Origin: Paraburkholderia azotifigens
GTDB lineage: Bacteria > Pseudomonadota > Gammaproteobacteria > Burkholderiales > Burkholderiaceae
Length of the DNA stretch: 64,000 nt
Direction: 5' to 3'
NCBI RefSeq assembly: GCF_007995085.1
Contig: NZ_VOQS01000003.1
Location: 1,426,001 to 1,490,000, forward strand
Below, in pieces: positions 34,737-44,871 of this stretch. Position 1 is the stretch's first letter. Each line of letters opens with the position of its first letter. The notes beneath the pieces are model-generated. The model did not search any database. It saw nothing but the letters and a program-made list of their open reading frames with translations, and was not told the origin of the DNA. The translations under genes were made by a program, and so were the position numbers.

Positions 34737-37700
34737 TCAGTTGCCGAACACGATGCCGACGCCCGCGCGGACGATCGTGCTGTTGCCGCCCGCACTCGAC
34801 ACGCCGAGGTTGTAGTTCACCGTGCCCTTCTCGTTCCAGCGCGACACGCCGACGCCGAGCGCCGCCGTGCCGCGATAGCCGGCCACGCCCGCGTTGAGCG
34901 TCGTGCGTCCCGGCAGATACGGCGTGACGATGTTCAGCGCCGACGCGGACGCGATGCCGCGCCGGTTATCGTGGTCCATGTCGTGCATGCTCTTGTAGAC
35001 GCCGCCGATCGCGCTGTTCATCTGGCCGACATTGACGGCATCCGTCGCCGCCGTGCCTGCCGCGACGTTGGTGATCTGCCGCTCCGCTCCCGCCGCGCCC
35101 ACCGACACGCTGTTGTCGCGGTCGGCCACCGAGTTCGCGCCGAGCGCAACGGCGTTCGACGACGGCGCCGATGCGCCCACGCCGAGCGCGACGGATTGAT
35201 CGCCCGCCGTCGACGTGCGCGCGCCGATTGCGATCGCCGCGTTGCCCGATGCATTTGCGCCGTTGCCGATCGCGATGGCGTCCACGCCCGTCGCCGTGCC
35301 CACGGGCAGATCGTTGACGACAGCCGCAGGCGACAGGGCGGGCGTGACGTTCGTGATCTGCGTCGACAGGTAGTGCTGCATTTGCTGCAGGTTCACGGCA
35401 TCGAGCGCATCGGTGGCATCGGCGACGTTCTTCAGCTGCGTCGGCGAGCCGCCCGCGTTGAACGTGACGCTCGACTTCGACGCGCCGTCGTACGCGACGA
35501 CGGCATTGGTCACGAGGCCTGTCGACGGATCGACGGCAATGCCTGCTGCCTTCAGCTGCTTCAGGTTGACGGCGTCGCTGTCCACTTTCGCGTCGGCGAC
35601 GTTCGTCAGCGTGACGGGCGTGCTCGCGCCCGCACCGCCGAGCGTGACCTTGCTGCGCGCGGACGAGTCGTACACGAGTCCGTTGGGATTGCCGCCCTGG
35701 GCGAGCGCGGAATCGACGGCGGCGAGCGCGCCGCCGACGCTGTTGTAGGTTGACCCGCCGATCGCGTAGGTGGGCGCCTTGACCTTGCCGTCCGCACCGG
35801 CCGACGCGCCGTTGCCCAGCGCGCCCGCAACCGAGCTGGCCGTGTTGTAGAGCTGCGCGCCGTTCACCGCGTCCGTGCTGCCGGATGTGAGCATGCCTTG
35901 CGCGACGTTCGTCAGTTTGACTGGCGAGGTTGCGCTCGTACCGCCCAACGTAAGCCGGTCATGCGCGGACGTGTCGTAGGAGACCGCATCGGGCGAAGCG
36001 CCGCCGCCCGACGCAGCGGCAGCGGCGAGCGCCTTGCCGACGTCGTTATAGGTCTGTCCGCCGATCGTGTAGACAGGCTTCTTGACCGAGCCGTCGCCGG
36101 CGATATCCGCGCCGCCGCCGAGCGCATTCGCGACGCCCTTGAGCTGCGAGACGTTGACGGCATCGGTATTCGATGTGCCCGCCGCGACGTTGACGATCTG
36201 CCGCTGCAGCGTGTCGCTGCCGACGGAGATCGTGTTCGCGCGCGAGGCGATCGAGTTGGCGCCGAGGGCGATGGCGTTGGAGGCGGTCGTGAGTGTCATC
36301 GAACCGCTGCCGAAGGCGATCGAGCCGACGCCGTTGGCGTCGGCATTCGTGCCGAAGCCCATCGAACCGTCCGCTTCGGCCGCCGCCATATAGCCAAGCG
36401 CGACGCCGTTGTTCGCATTGAAGCCCGTCGATGCGCCCGTGCCGATCACGGTCGCGTTGAGCGCCAGCGCGGCAGAACCCTGGCCAACTGCCGTCGAGCC
36501 TTCGCGCACGGCACCCGCTCCCGCGCCGACTGCTGTGGCTTTCGCGCCGCCGGCCGTCGCCAGCGTGCCGACGCTGGTGGTGTTGGCCGACGTCGAAGTT
36601 GCGCCCGGACCGATAGCCAACGCATTCACGTCGTTCGACGTCTGCGTCATGTTGGTCGTCGTGGTCGTCGCGCTGACCGCGATGAAATCCAGCGGATTCG
36701 GCGCGCCGAGCAAGGTCGAGCGAACACCGCTGGACGTGTGGACGATCTGCTCTTGCAACTGGTTCAACTGGTTCATCGTGACGGCATCGGTCGAACTCAC
36801 GCCGTCGGCGACGTTCGTGATGCGCCGTTGGGCCTCTATCGTGCCCACCGAGATGACATTTTCCTCGTAGGTCAAGGAGCCTTGGCCTATAGCTGTCGAG
36901 TGAGCGAATCGTGCGCGCGCGTCGGGACCGAGAGCAACGGCCCCTTCACCCAGCGCACGCGCGCCGGGCCCGATGGACATCGCATAATCTCCGTTGCTCG
37001 CTGCGAGCGCCCCGAGTGCGATGGCAACCTTTCCCGCTGCAACGGGCAACCCCGGGTCGTCGGTTTCAGGAGGCGGCCGTACCTTGAAGTACTTGTTCGT
37101 CGAATCCAGCTCGGTGAGTGTGCTTCCGATCGCCGCCATGGCATTCCCCACATCGCCATACGACGTTCCACCGATCACATAAGTCGGCGCACCGATCTTC
37201 CCATCGCTGCCGGGAGCCGCACCGCCGCCCAGCGCCGCCGCCGTCGAACTCGCGAGGTTGAACAGTTGCGAGCCGTTCACCGCGTCGCGGCTGTTCGCGT
37301 TGACCGAACCTGCCGCGACGTTCTTCAGCGCGACGGGCGAAGCGGCCGTCGTGCCGCCGAGCGTCACGCTATTGCGCCGCGTCGCATCGTCGTACAGCAC
37401 GGCAGCCGCGAGCAGGCCGCTCGACGACGCATCGACGGCCGATTTCAGCTGGCTCACGTTGACGGCATCGGTGGCCGCCGCGCCCGCCGCGACGTTCGTC
37501 ACGCGACGCTCGTTGCCCGCCGATCCGACGGACACTTCGCCGATGGGCGCCGTGCCTGCCAGCGTCGTCGTGCCCGGTTGATACGCGGGCGTCGTCAGGA
37601 CGGCATTCGTCGACGCGTTCGCGCCCAGCGCCACCGAATTCGCCGCGCTCGCCTGCGCGTTGTTGCCGATCGCAACCGACCCGGCCTGCGCGGCCTGCGC

Positions 37701-40700
37701 ATGCGCGCCGATCGATACGGCACCCGTGTTGCCCGCCTGCGCTTCGCCGCCGATGGCAATCGAGTCCTCGCCGCTCGCGAGCGAATCGTCGAGCGCGGAG
37801 TTGGCGTGGAAGTACTTGATGCCGCCGCCGAGCATGACGTTGTTGATCGTGTTCGACACGTTGCTGACGTTCGCACCGACGTTTGCGACATTCTGGTTCG
37901 TCTGATGCAGCTGCGAACCGTTGACGGCATCGCTGCTGTTGGCGTTCAACGAGCCAGCCGCGAGATTGGCGATCTTCGTGCCGCTCGCGCCCTTCAGCGT
38001 GACCGAACTCCTCGACGCGGCATCGTCATACGCGACGAATGCGCCCGTCACGTTGCCGCTGGTATCGAACGAAGCGCCAAGGTCTTTGAGCTGCTTCAGA
38101 TTCACGGCATCGGTGTTCGCGCTGCCCGCCGCGACGTTCGAGAGCTTCACGGGCGTCGCCGCGCCGACGCCGCCGAATGTCACTCTGTTCTTCGCCGAAC
38201 TGTCGTATGCGACGAACGCGCTCGACACATTGCCGCTATTGTCGAACGAAGCGCCGAGGTCTTTGAGCTGCTTGAGGTTCACGGCATCCGTATTCTGCGT
38301 GCCGGCCGCGACGTTGACGATCTGCCGTTCCGCGCCGCCCGCGCCGACGGACACCGTATTCGCACGATCCGCCAGCGAACCCGTGCCGAGCGCCACGGCA
38401 TTCGAAGCCGTCGAACGCGCGTTGCTGCCGATCGCAATTGCATTGTCCACCGTCGCCTGCGCGTTGCCGCCGATCGCCACCGTGTTCGCTCCGCCCGCCT
38501 GCGAATCGGCCAGCGTCGAATTCGCGTGGAAATACTTCAGGCCGCTGCCGCCCGCGAGATTGTTGAGCGCGTCGCTCATGTTGCTCACGTTGCCTGCGAG
38601 GTTGGTCACATTGCCCGCGACGTTCGCCACATTCTGGTTCGTCTGATACAGCTGCGAGCCGTTGACGGCATCGCTGCTGTTGGCGTTCAACGCGCCTGCC
38701 GCGAGATTGGTGATCTTCGTGCCGCTCGCGCCCTTCAATGTGACCGTGCCCTTCGAAGCATCGTCGTAGGCGACGAATGCGCCCGTCACATTGCCGCCGG
38801 TATCGAACGAAGCGCCAAGGTCTTTGAGCTGCTTCAGATTCACGGCATCGGTGTTCGCGCTGCCCGCCGCGACGTTCGAGAGCTTCACGGGCGTCGCCGC
38901 CCCGACGCCGCCGAACGTGACCTTGTTCTTCGCCGCGTTGTCATACGCGACGAATGCGCCCGACACATTGCCGTTGTTGTCGAACGAAGCGCCGAGGTCT
39001 TTGAGCTGCTTGAGGTTCACGGCATCCGTATTCTGCGTGCCGGCCGCGACGTTGACGATCTGCCGCTCCGCGCCGCCCGCGCCGACGGAAACCGTATTCG
39101 CACGATCCGCCAGCGAACCCGTGCCGAGCGCCACGGCGTTCGAAGCCATCGAGCGCGCGTTGCTGCCGATCGCAATTGCATTGTCCACCGTCGCCTGCGC
39201 GTTGCCGCCGATCGCCACCGTGTTCGCTCCGCCCGCCTGCGAATCGGCCAGCGTCGAATTCGCGTGGAAGTACTTCAGACCGCCGCCGTCGTTCAGGTTG
39301 TTGAGCGTGTCGCCCATGTTGTTGAGCGAGCCAGAGAGATCAGCGACGTTCTGATTGGTCTGGTACAGCTGCGCACCGTTGACGGCATCGCTGCTGTTCG
39401 CATTCAGCGCACCCGCCAGCAGATTCGTGATCTTCGTGCCGCCCGCGCCCTTGAGCGTGACCGTGCGCTTCTGCGCGTCGTCATAGGCGACGAACGCGCC
39501 CGTCGCGTTGCCGTTCGCATCGAACGCTGCGCCAAGATCTTTCAGCTGCCTCAGGTTCACCGCGTCGTTGTCGCTCTGGCCCGCGGCGACGTTCGAAAGC
39601 TTGACCGACGAAGCCGAACCCACGCCGCCCAGCGTCACCTTGTTGTGTGCGCTGGAGTCGTATCTGACGACATCGGCCGTACTGCCGCCGGCGCGCGAAG
39701 CGGCGTCGATGGCAGCGCCGACGTCGTTGTACGTCGTTCCACCGATCACATACGCCGGCTTCGCGACGGCACCGTCGCTGCCTACGCTCGCGCCGCCGCC
39801 GAGCGCGCTGGTGACGTCCTTGAGTTGCGACACGTTGACCGCGTCCGTATTCGCCGAGCCCGCCGCGACGTTGACGATCTGACGCTCCGCGCCGCTCGCG
39901 CCGACGGACACGGTATTCACGCGGTCCGCGACCGATCCGGCGCCGAGCGCAATGGCGTTCGCCGCACTCGCGCGCGCGTTCGCGCCGAGCGCGATTGCAT
40001 TCGCATCCGATGCTTGCGCAGCGCCGCCGATGGCAATCGACTCTTCGCCGCTTGTGAGCGAATCGGCGAGCGACGAACTCGTGTGGAAATACTTGATGCC
40101 GCCGCCGAGCACGATGTTGTTGACCGTGTTCGACACATTGACGACATTTGCGCCGACGTTGGCGACATTCTGGTTCGTCTGATATAGCTGCGAGCCGTTG
40201 ACGGCGTCCTTGCTCGCTGCGTTCAGCGCGCCCGCGGTCAGATTGGCGATCTTCGTGCCGCTCGCGCCTTTCAACGTCACCGTTGCCTTCGACGCTGCAT
40301 CGTCGTACGCAACGAATGCGCCTGTCACGTTGCCGTTCGTGTCGAACGACGCACCGAGGTCTTTCAGCTGCTTGAGATTCACGGCGTCGCTATTCGCCGT
40401 ACCCGCCGCGACGTTCCGGATCTTCGTGCCGCCTGCGCCCTTGAGCGAGACGCTCGTGTTCGACGTATCGTCGTAAGCGACGAAGCCGGTCGTCACGTTG
40501 CCGTTCGTGTCGACGGCTGCGCCGAGATCCTTCAGCTGCTTGAGGTTCACGGCATCCGTGTTCTGCGTGCCGGCTGCGACGTTGACGATCTGCCGTTCGG
40601 CGCCGTTCGCGCCTACGGATACGCTGTTCACGCGATCCGCTACCGATCCGCTGCCGAGCGCTACCGCATTGTTCGCCGTCACGCGCGCATTGCTGCCGAG

Positions 40701-43700
40701 TGCGACGGCATTCGACTCCGTCGCCTGCGCATTGCCGCCGATCGCCACCGATTCCGCGCCCGCCTGCGAGTCGTCGAGCGACGAGTTCGCGTGGAAATAC
40801 TTCAGGCCGCCGCCGTTGTTCATGTTGTTGAGCGTGTTGCCCGCGTTGTTCAAACCGGCGATCACGTTCGCGACGTTCTGGTTCGTCTGATACAGCTGCG
40901 AGCCGTTGACGGCTTCGAGGCTTGACGCGCTCACGCTGCCCGCCGCGACGTTCCTGATCTTCGTGCCGCCCGTGCCCTTCAGCGAGACCGTCGCGTTCGA
41001 TGCATCGTCATATGCGACGAATGCGCTTGTCACGTTGCCGCTCGTATCGAACGAAGCACCGAGGTCCTTCAGCTGCTTTACGTTGACGGCATCGGCGTTC
41101 GCGCTGCCTGCCGCGACGTTCGTCAGTTTCACGGGCGACGTTGCGCCCGTGCCGCCCAGCGTCACCCGGGTGTGCGCGCTCGTGTCGTACTTGACGGCAT
41201 CGGGCGAGCCTGCGCCCGCTGCCGCGGCGAGCGCGGTGCCGACGTCGGTATACGTGGTTCCGCCGAGCACGTACGACGGACTCGCCAGCGAGCCGTCCGC
41301 ACCGACGCTCGCGCCGCCGCCGAGCGCCGCCGTCACGCCCTTGAGCTGCGACACGTTGACGGCATCGGTATTCGCCGCGCCCGCCGCGACGTTGATGATC
41401 TGGCGCTGCGTGGCCGCACTGCCGACGGAGATCGAGTTCGCGCGATCCGCAATCGAACCGCTGCCCAGCGCGATCGTGTTCGCTGCCGTCGCCGTCGCGC
41501 CCGTGCCGAACGCCATTGCGTTGCTGGCGGCGTTGTACACGAGCGCGTTATAGCCGAGCGCCACCGACCCCGCGCCGCCCGCAATCGAGAACGAGCCGAA
41601 GCCCATCGAGTTGGCGCCTTCGGCGTCCGCCATATAGCCGATCGACACGCCGTTCTGCGCGTTGAAACCCGTCGACGCGCTCTGGCCGATCACCGTCGAG
41701 TTGAGCGCGAGCGCGGCGGCGCGCGAGCCGACGGCCGTCGATCCGGCGCGCGCGGCGCCCGAGCCCGCGCCCACGGCGACGGCGTTCGCACCCGATGCAT
41801 TCGCCGAAGGTCCGATCGCCATCGCGTTCAGATCGCTCGATACCTGGGTCGGCGCGCCTGTCATCACGTTCGGACTGACCTTGATGTAGTCGAGCGCCGA
41901 GGTTTCGGTGAGCAACGCCGAGCGCAACACCGGCTGCGTCGGGGACGACAGCGACTTCTGCAGCGCGCTCAGCTGGCCGATGGTCGCGGCGTCCGTGGCA
42001 TTGATGCCGTCCGCGACGTTCGTCACGCGCTTCTCGCCGCCCTTGCGGCCCACGGAAACCGTACCGGATTCGTACACCTGCGCATTCGAGCCGATCGCCA
42101 CCGAATCGTCGTACTGCGCGCGTGCGCCCGTGCCGATCGCGACCGCGCGATTGCCCGACGCATACGCCGCACCGCCGATGGCCGTCGTCTCGACGCCGTT
42201 GGACAGCGCCTGCGAAGCCGTCGACGACACCTTCACGTACTTCGCCGTGACCTGCACGTCCTGGCCGACTGCGCCGATCGCGTTGATCGCGCTGCCCATG
42301 TCGTTGTAGGTGACGCCGGAGATCACGTACGAGGGCGCCGCAAGCGTGCCATCCTGCTTCACCGACGCGCCCGCGCCGATCGCGCTCGCCACGCTGCCGG
42401 CCGTCGCGAACATCTGCTTGCCGTTGACGGCGTCGACGCTATTCGCGTTGATCGCGCCGTTCGCGACATTGGTCAGCGCGACGGGTGCGTGCGTGAGCGT
42501 GCCGCCGAGCGTCACGCTGTTGTGCGCGGCCGTGTCGTAGTTCACGCTGTTCGCGGAGCCGCCGCCGCTACCGCCGCTGGTCGCCGCAAGCGCGTCCAGC
42601 GCCTGCCCGACGTTGTGATAAGTCTGGCCGCCGATCGTGTAGCTCGGCGACGAGATCGAGCCGTCGGCGGTATTGGCGCTCGCATTGCCGCCGAGCGCCG
42701 CCGCCGTGCTCTGCGCCAGTGTGCTCATGCCGCTGCCCATGTCGCTGAGGCCCTGCTGCGTCGCTTGTGCCAGCTGGAACATCTGTGCGCCGTTGACCGC
42801 GTCGGTGCTGCTTTGCGTGATCGCGCCAGCGGCGACGTTCATCAGTTGCACGGGATGCGGCGCGCCGACGCCGCCGAGCGTCAGCGCACTGTGAGACGCC
42901 GAGTCGTAGACGACGAGGTTGGGCAGCGCGCCGCCCGTCAGCGCGTTCTGTACGGTGCTGTTCAACTGCGCGACGTTGACGGCGTCGTTGTCCGTCGTGC
43001 CCGCGGCGAGGTGCGTGATCTGGCGGTTGGTCAGATCGTTGCCCACGGAAACCGTGTTCGCGCGGTCGGCGATCGAATTGGAGCCGAGCGCGACCGAACC
43101 CCTGGCGAGCGCCGTCGCATTACCGCCGATCGCGACCGTTTCCTGGCCCGCTGCCGAGGCATCGGCGAGAACGGAAGTCGCGCGGAAATATTTCAGGTCG
43201 GTCGGCAGCACGACGTTGCCGCCGCCTCCGCCTCCGCCTCCGTTGCCGTTGCCGTTGCCGCCCGCAATGGCCGCGTTCAGCTGGTTCACGTTGACTGCGT
43301 CCGTGCCCGCCGATCCCGCTGCGACGTTGACGATCTGCCGCTCGGCGCCTTGCCGTCCCACCGACACCGTATTGCTGCGTGTCGCGACCGAGCTTTCGCC
43401 GAGCGCGACCGAGCCGCCCGCGAGCGCGGCGGCATGCGCGCCTATCGCCGTCGAACTCTGCGCGGACGCAAGCGCGTGTCCGCCGACGGCGACGGTGTAG
43501 ATGTCCGCGGCCTGTGCGTTGCCGCCCAATGCGACGGCGTGGTACAGGCCGTCGGCCGTTGCGTCGACGCCGACGGCCAGGTTGGCTGCGCCCCGTGCCA
43601 GCGCCTCGCCGCCGATGGCGATCGGTCCGTTACCCGACGTCGAGCCGGGCGCGCCATAGGTCGAGCCGTCCTTGCTGACGCCGTTTGCTTTCGCCGCGCC

Positions 43701-44126
43701 GCCGATAGCGATCGCATCGCCGCCGCCGCCGCTCGCCGAGGAATCGCCGAGTGTCGAATCGACATGGAAGTACTTCAGGTTGCTGCGGTCGTAGGTGTAC
43801 GCGTACGCATCCTGCGCGTTGACACCGTTGTATGTGATGTTGGTCGTATTGCCGCCGCCTCCACACCAGAAGAGGAAACAGAAGAAGTCGCTGGTCGGCG
43901 CGGGCGTCGCGAGGTTCGCGGCGCTCGAGGTCGGCTTCGGCGTCAGTGCGGGATCGGCCGCCCACGCCGCGCCATAGGTGCCGAACGTCACGGCCGACGC
44001 CAGTGCCGCCGATGCAATGTTGAGCGCGCGGCGGCTCGACTTCTTGCCGTGCGCGCGCGTGTTTTCCGCTGCGGCGACATAGGTGCCCGCCGCTTCGTTC
44101 CACACGGATTGGTAAGTTTTGTTCAT
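34737..44126 (-). CDS. Giant trimeric autotransporter adhesin (YadA/Hia-type)
   Basis: A 3,129-residue type Vc surface adhesin. Residues 1-25 form an ESPR (Met-Asn-Lys-Thr-Tyr-Gln-Ser-Val-Trp-Asn) and about 33-56 the signal core ending Ala-Trp-Ala-Ala. The passenger alternates YadA-like head repeats (Ala-Ile-Gly, Val-Ala-Leu-Gly), neck motifs (Arg-Gln-Ile-Val-Asn-Val-Ala-Ala-Gly, Thr-Asp-Ala-Val-Asn) and stalk repeats built on Leu-Lys-Gln-Leu-Lys-Asp-Leu-Gly. About residues 3,045-3,129 are the YadA membrane anchor, ending in Phe-Gly-Asn. Each trimer would form one long fibre. Unusual points are a hydrophobic two-Cys patch at residues 81-90 and long near-identical internal repeats. The ATG at 44126 is set by the ESPR. 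Confidence 0.97.
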   Translation of the reverse strand: MNKTYQSVWNEAAGTYVAAAENTRAHGKKSSRRALNIASAALASAVTFGTYGAAWAADPALTPKPTSSAANLATPAPTSDFFCFLFWCGGGGNTTNITYNGVNAQDAYAYTYDRSNLKYFHVDSTLGDSSASGGGGDAIAIGGAAKANGVSKDGSTYGAPGSTSGNGPIAIGGEALARGAANLAVGVDATADGLYHAVALGGNAQAADIYTVAVGGHALASAQSSTAIGAHAAALAGGSVALGESSVATRSNTVSVGRQGAERQIVNVAAGSAGTDAVNVNQLNAAIAGGNGNGNGGGGGGGGNVVLPTDLKYFRATSVLADASAAGQETVAIGGNATALARGSVALGSNSIADRANTVSVGNDLTNRQITHLAAGTTDNDAVNVAQLNSTVQNALTGGALPNLVVYDSASHSALTLGGVGAPHPVQLMNVAAGAITQSSTDAVNGAQMFQLAQATQQGLSDMGSGMSTLAQSTAAALGGNASANTADGSISSPSYTIGGQTYHNVGQALDALAATSGGSGGGSANSVNYDTAAHNSVTLGGTLTHAPVALTNVANGAINANSVDAVNGKQMFATAGSVASAIGAGASVKQDGTLAAPSYVISGVTYNDMGSAINAIGAVGQDVQVTAKYVKVSSTASQALSNGVETTAIGGAAYASGNRAVAIGTGARAQYDDSVAIGSNAQVYESGTVSVGRKGGEKRVTNVADGINATDAATIGQLSALQKSLSSPTQPVLRSALLTETSALDYIKVSPNVMTGAPTQVSSDLNAMAIGPSANASGANAVAVGAGSGAARAGSTAVGSRAAALALNSTVIGQSASTGFNAQNGVSIGYMADAEGANSMGFGSFSIAGGAGSVALGYNALVYNAASNAMAFGTGATATAANTIALGSGSIADRANSISVGSAATQRQIINVAAGAANTDAVNVSQLKGVTAALGGGASVGADGSLASPSYVLGGTTYTDVGTALAAAAGAGSPDAVKYDTSAHTRVTLGGTGATSPVKLTNVAAGSANADAVNVKQLKDLGASFDTSGNVTSAFVAYDDASNATVSLKGTGGTKIRNVAAGSVSASSLEAVNGSQLYQTNQNVANVIAGLNNAGNTLNNMNNGGGLKYFHANSSLDDSQAGAESVAIGGNAQATESNAVALGSNARVTANNAVALGSGSVADRVNSVSVGANGAERQIVNVAAGTQNTDAVNLKQLKDLGAAVDTNGNVTTGFVAYDDTSNTSVSLKGAGGTKIRNVAAGTANSDAVNLKQLKDLGASFDTNGNVTGAFVAYDDAASKATVTLKGASGTKIANLTAGALNAASKDAVNGSQLYQTNQNVANVGANVVNVSNTVNNIVLGGGIKYFHTSSSLADSLTSGEESIAIGGAAQASDANAIALGANARASAANAIALGAGSVADRVNTVSVGASGAERQIVNVAAGSANTDAVNVSQLKDVTSALGGGASVGSDGAVAKPAYVIGGTTYNDVGAAIDAASRAGGSTADVVRYDSSAHNKVTLGGVGSASSVKLSNVAAGQSDNDAVNLRQLKDLGAAFDANGNATGAFVAYDDAQKRTVTLKGAGGTKITNLLAGALNANSSDAVNGAQLYQTNQNVADLSGSLNNMGDTLNNLNDGGGLKYFHANSTLADSQAGGANTVAIGGNAQATVDNAIAIGSNARSMASNAVALGTGSLADRANTVSVGAGGAERQIVNVAAGTQNTDAVNLKQLKDLGASFDNNGNVSGAFVAYDNAAKNKVTFGGVGAATPVKLSNVAAGSANTDAVNLKQLKDLGASFDTGGNVTGAFVAYDDASKGTVTLKGASGTKITNLAAGALNANSSDAVNGSQLYQTNQNVANVAGNVTNLAGNVSNMSDALNNLAGGSGLKYFHANSTLADSQAGGANTVAIGGNAQATVDNAIAIGSNARSTASNAVALGTGSLADRANTVSVGAGGAERQIVNVAAGTQNTDAVNLKQLKDLGASFDNSGNVSSAFVAYDSSAKNRVTFGGVGAATPVKLSNVAAGSANTDAVNLKQLKDLGASFDTSGNVTGAFVAYDDAASRSSVTLKGASGTKIANLAAGSLNANSSDAVNGSQLHQTNQNVANVGANVSNVSNTINNVMLGGGIKYFHANSALDDSLASGEDSIAIGGEAQAGNTGAVSIGAHAQAAQAGSVAIGNNAQASAANSVALGANASTNAVLTTPAYQPGTTTLAGTAPIGEVSVGSAGNERRVTNVAAGAAATDAVNVSQLKSAVDASSSGLLAAAVLYDDATRRNSVTLGGTTAASPVALKNVAAGSVNANSRDAVNGSQLFNLASSTAAALGGGAAPGSDGKIGAPTYVIGGTSYGDVGNAMAAIGSTLTELDSTNKYFKVRPPPETDDPGLPVAAGKVAIALGALAASNGDYAMSIGPGARALGEGAVALGPDARARFAHSTAIGQGSLTYEENVISVGTIEAQRRITNVADGVSSTDAVTMNQLNQLQEQIVHTSSGVRSTLLGAPNPLDFIAVSATTTTTNMTQTSNDVNALAIGPGATSTSANTTSVGTLATAGGAKATAVGAGAGAVREGSTAVGQGSAALALNATVIGTGASTGFNANNGVALGYMAAAEADGSMGFGTNADANGVGSIAFGSGSMTLTTASNAIALGANSIASRANTISVGSDTLQRQIVNVAAGTSNTDAVNVSQLKGVANALGGGADIAGDGSVKKPVYTIGGQTYNDVGKALAAAAASGGGASPDAVSYDTSAHDRLTLGGTSATSPVKLTNVAQGMLTSGSTDAVNGAQLYNTASSVAGALGNGASAGADGKVKAPTYAIGGSTYNSVGGALAAVDSALAQGGNPNGLVYDSSARSKVTLGGAGASTPVTLTNVADAKVDSDAVNLKQLKAAGIAVDPSTGLVTNAVVAYDGASKSSVTFNAGGSPTQLKNVADATDALDAVNLQQMQHYLSTQITNVTPALSPAAVVNDLPVGTATGVDAIAIGNGANASGNAAIAIGARTSTAGDQSVALGVGASAPSSNAVALGANSVADRDNSVSVGAAGAERQITNVAAGTAATDAVNVGQMNSAIGGVYKSMHDMDHDNRRGIASASALNIVTPYLPGRTTLNAGVAGYRGTAALGVGVSRWNEKGTVNYNLGVSSAGGNSTIVRAGVGIVFGN
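38041..39278. repeat. Near-identical direct repeat of about 500 bp within the adhesin gene
   Basis: The segment 38041-38540 recurs almost base for base at 38779-39278, an offset of 738 bases (246 codons), with only scattered substitutions. More diverged copies of the same stalk/head module continue to about 41100. The offset is a multiple of three, so recombination would change fibre length without breaking the frame. Confidence 0.85.
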
Positions 44127-44558
44127 GCGTCGCGATTCCCTTGAATGGACAATGAAATCGAATCGAACGGCAAAGCCGCTTTAAACCGCCGTTGCCGGTT
44201 TCGATTCGCCGGGAAAATCTATTCGCGAGCGATGCTTCGAAATATCAGTTGAGAAGGCGTTTGGTGTAGGAAATTGCCCGGTATTTGCAGGAGAAATGGA
44301 AAGGCTTAATGCCTTTATATATCTCCGCGAATGGATGTTTCCAACGGGTTGGCCATGCGAGGTGTGGTAAGGGCGAGACGCCGGATAGATCCAGCAATTG
44401 ATTGGGAAAACGGGCCGCGGCGATGCGGAAATATCTCAGTCCAGATTCAGTTTGACGTTTTTATACTGGCCGCCTGTCTGGTTAATCGAATTCGAATAGC
44501 CAGGCAATCAATGGAAGTCGCATCGGCTATTTCGTTCACTCAATTCTGGTTTATTCCC
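44127..44558. promoter_or_regulatory. Divergent region between the adhesin and the Tad/Flp locus
   Basis: About 430 bases that must hold the promoters of the adhesin operon (minus) and the pilus locus (plus). It is locally AT-rich from about 44200. An inverted repeat AAAGGC (44300-44305) / GCCTTT (44311-44316) borders TATATAT and could be an operator for the adhesin promoter. TATACT (44462-44467) is a candidate -10 for the pilus operon, and TCGAATTCGA (44486-44495) is a short palindrome. None of these is proven. Confidence 0.45.
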
Positions 44559-44849
44559 ATGAACATCTCTTTCAAGCGTCCTCTTCGCAAACAGGCCGGT
44601 CAGGGCATGACCGAATACATCATCATCGTGGCGCTGATCGCGGTTTCAGCGATCGCCGTATATGCGTCGTTCGGCAAGGCGATCCGCGAGCAGACGGCCG
44701 GCCTCACGCACGAAATGTCGGGCACGGACAGCACGTCCGATATCAACGACGCGCGCGCCGCCGCAACGGACGGCAAGAGCCAGGCCGACAAGAACAAGGG
44801 CATGGGCGCGTACGGCAGCGACGGCAGTCTGTCGACGAACAACAAGTAA
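44559..44849 (+). CDS. Flp/TadE-like prepilin, first gene of the Tad locus
   Basis: A 96-residue protein with a class IVb prepilin leader. Cleavage should follow Gly14, before Gln-Gly-Met-Thr-Glu-Tyr, which puts the required Glu at +5 and Tyr at +6. A 20-residue hydrophobic segment follows. The mature part is about 82 residues, longer than a classical Flp pilin, with a charged, Ser/Thr/Asp-rich tail that could be surface-exposed. The start is ATG 44559; in-frame upstream codons (44331, 44511) add residues ahead of the leader that would be unusual. As the first gene of the cluster it is the best candidate for the main pilin. Confidence 0.8.
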   Translation: MNISFKRPLRKQAGQGMTEYIIIVALIAVSAIAVYASFGKAIREQTAGLTHEMSGTDSTSDINDARAAATDGKSQADKNKGMGAYGSDGSLSTNNK

Positions 44850-44871
44850 GCGCCGCGTGCGGCTCGTCATC

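Noticed and set aside
35898..40187. Very long plus-strand open frame opposite the adhesin (1,429 residues), and a similar one at 41172-44144
   Set aside because: Both mirror the repeats of the adhesin in an antisense frame, with Arg/Asp/Val-rich composition and no domain or ribosome site.
37900..41100. CRISPR-like array
   Set aside because: The repeats are long, coding and in frame with the adhesin, with no short repeat/spacer alternation.
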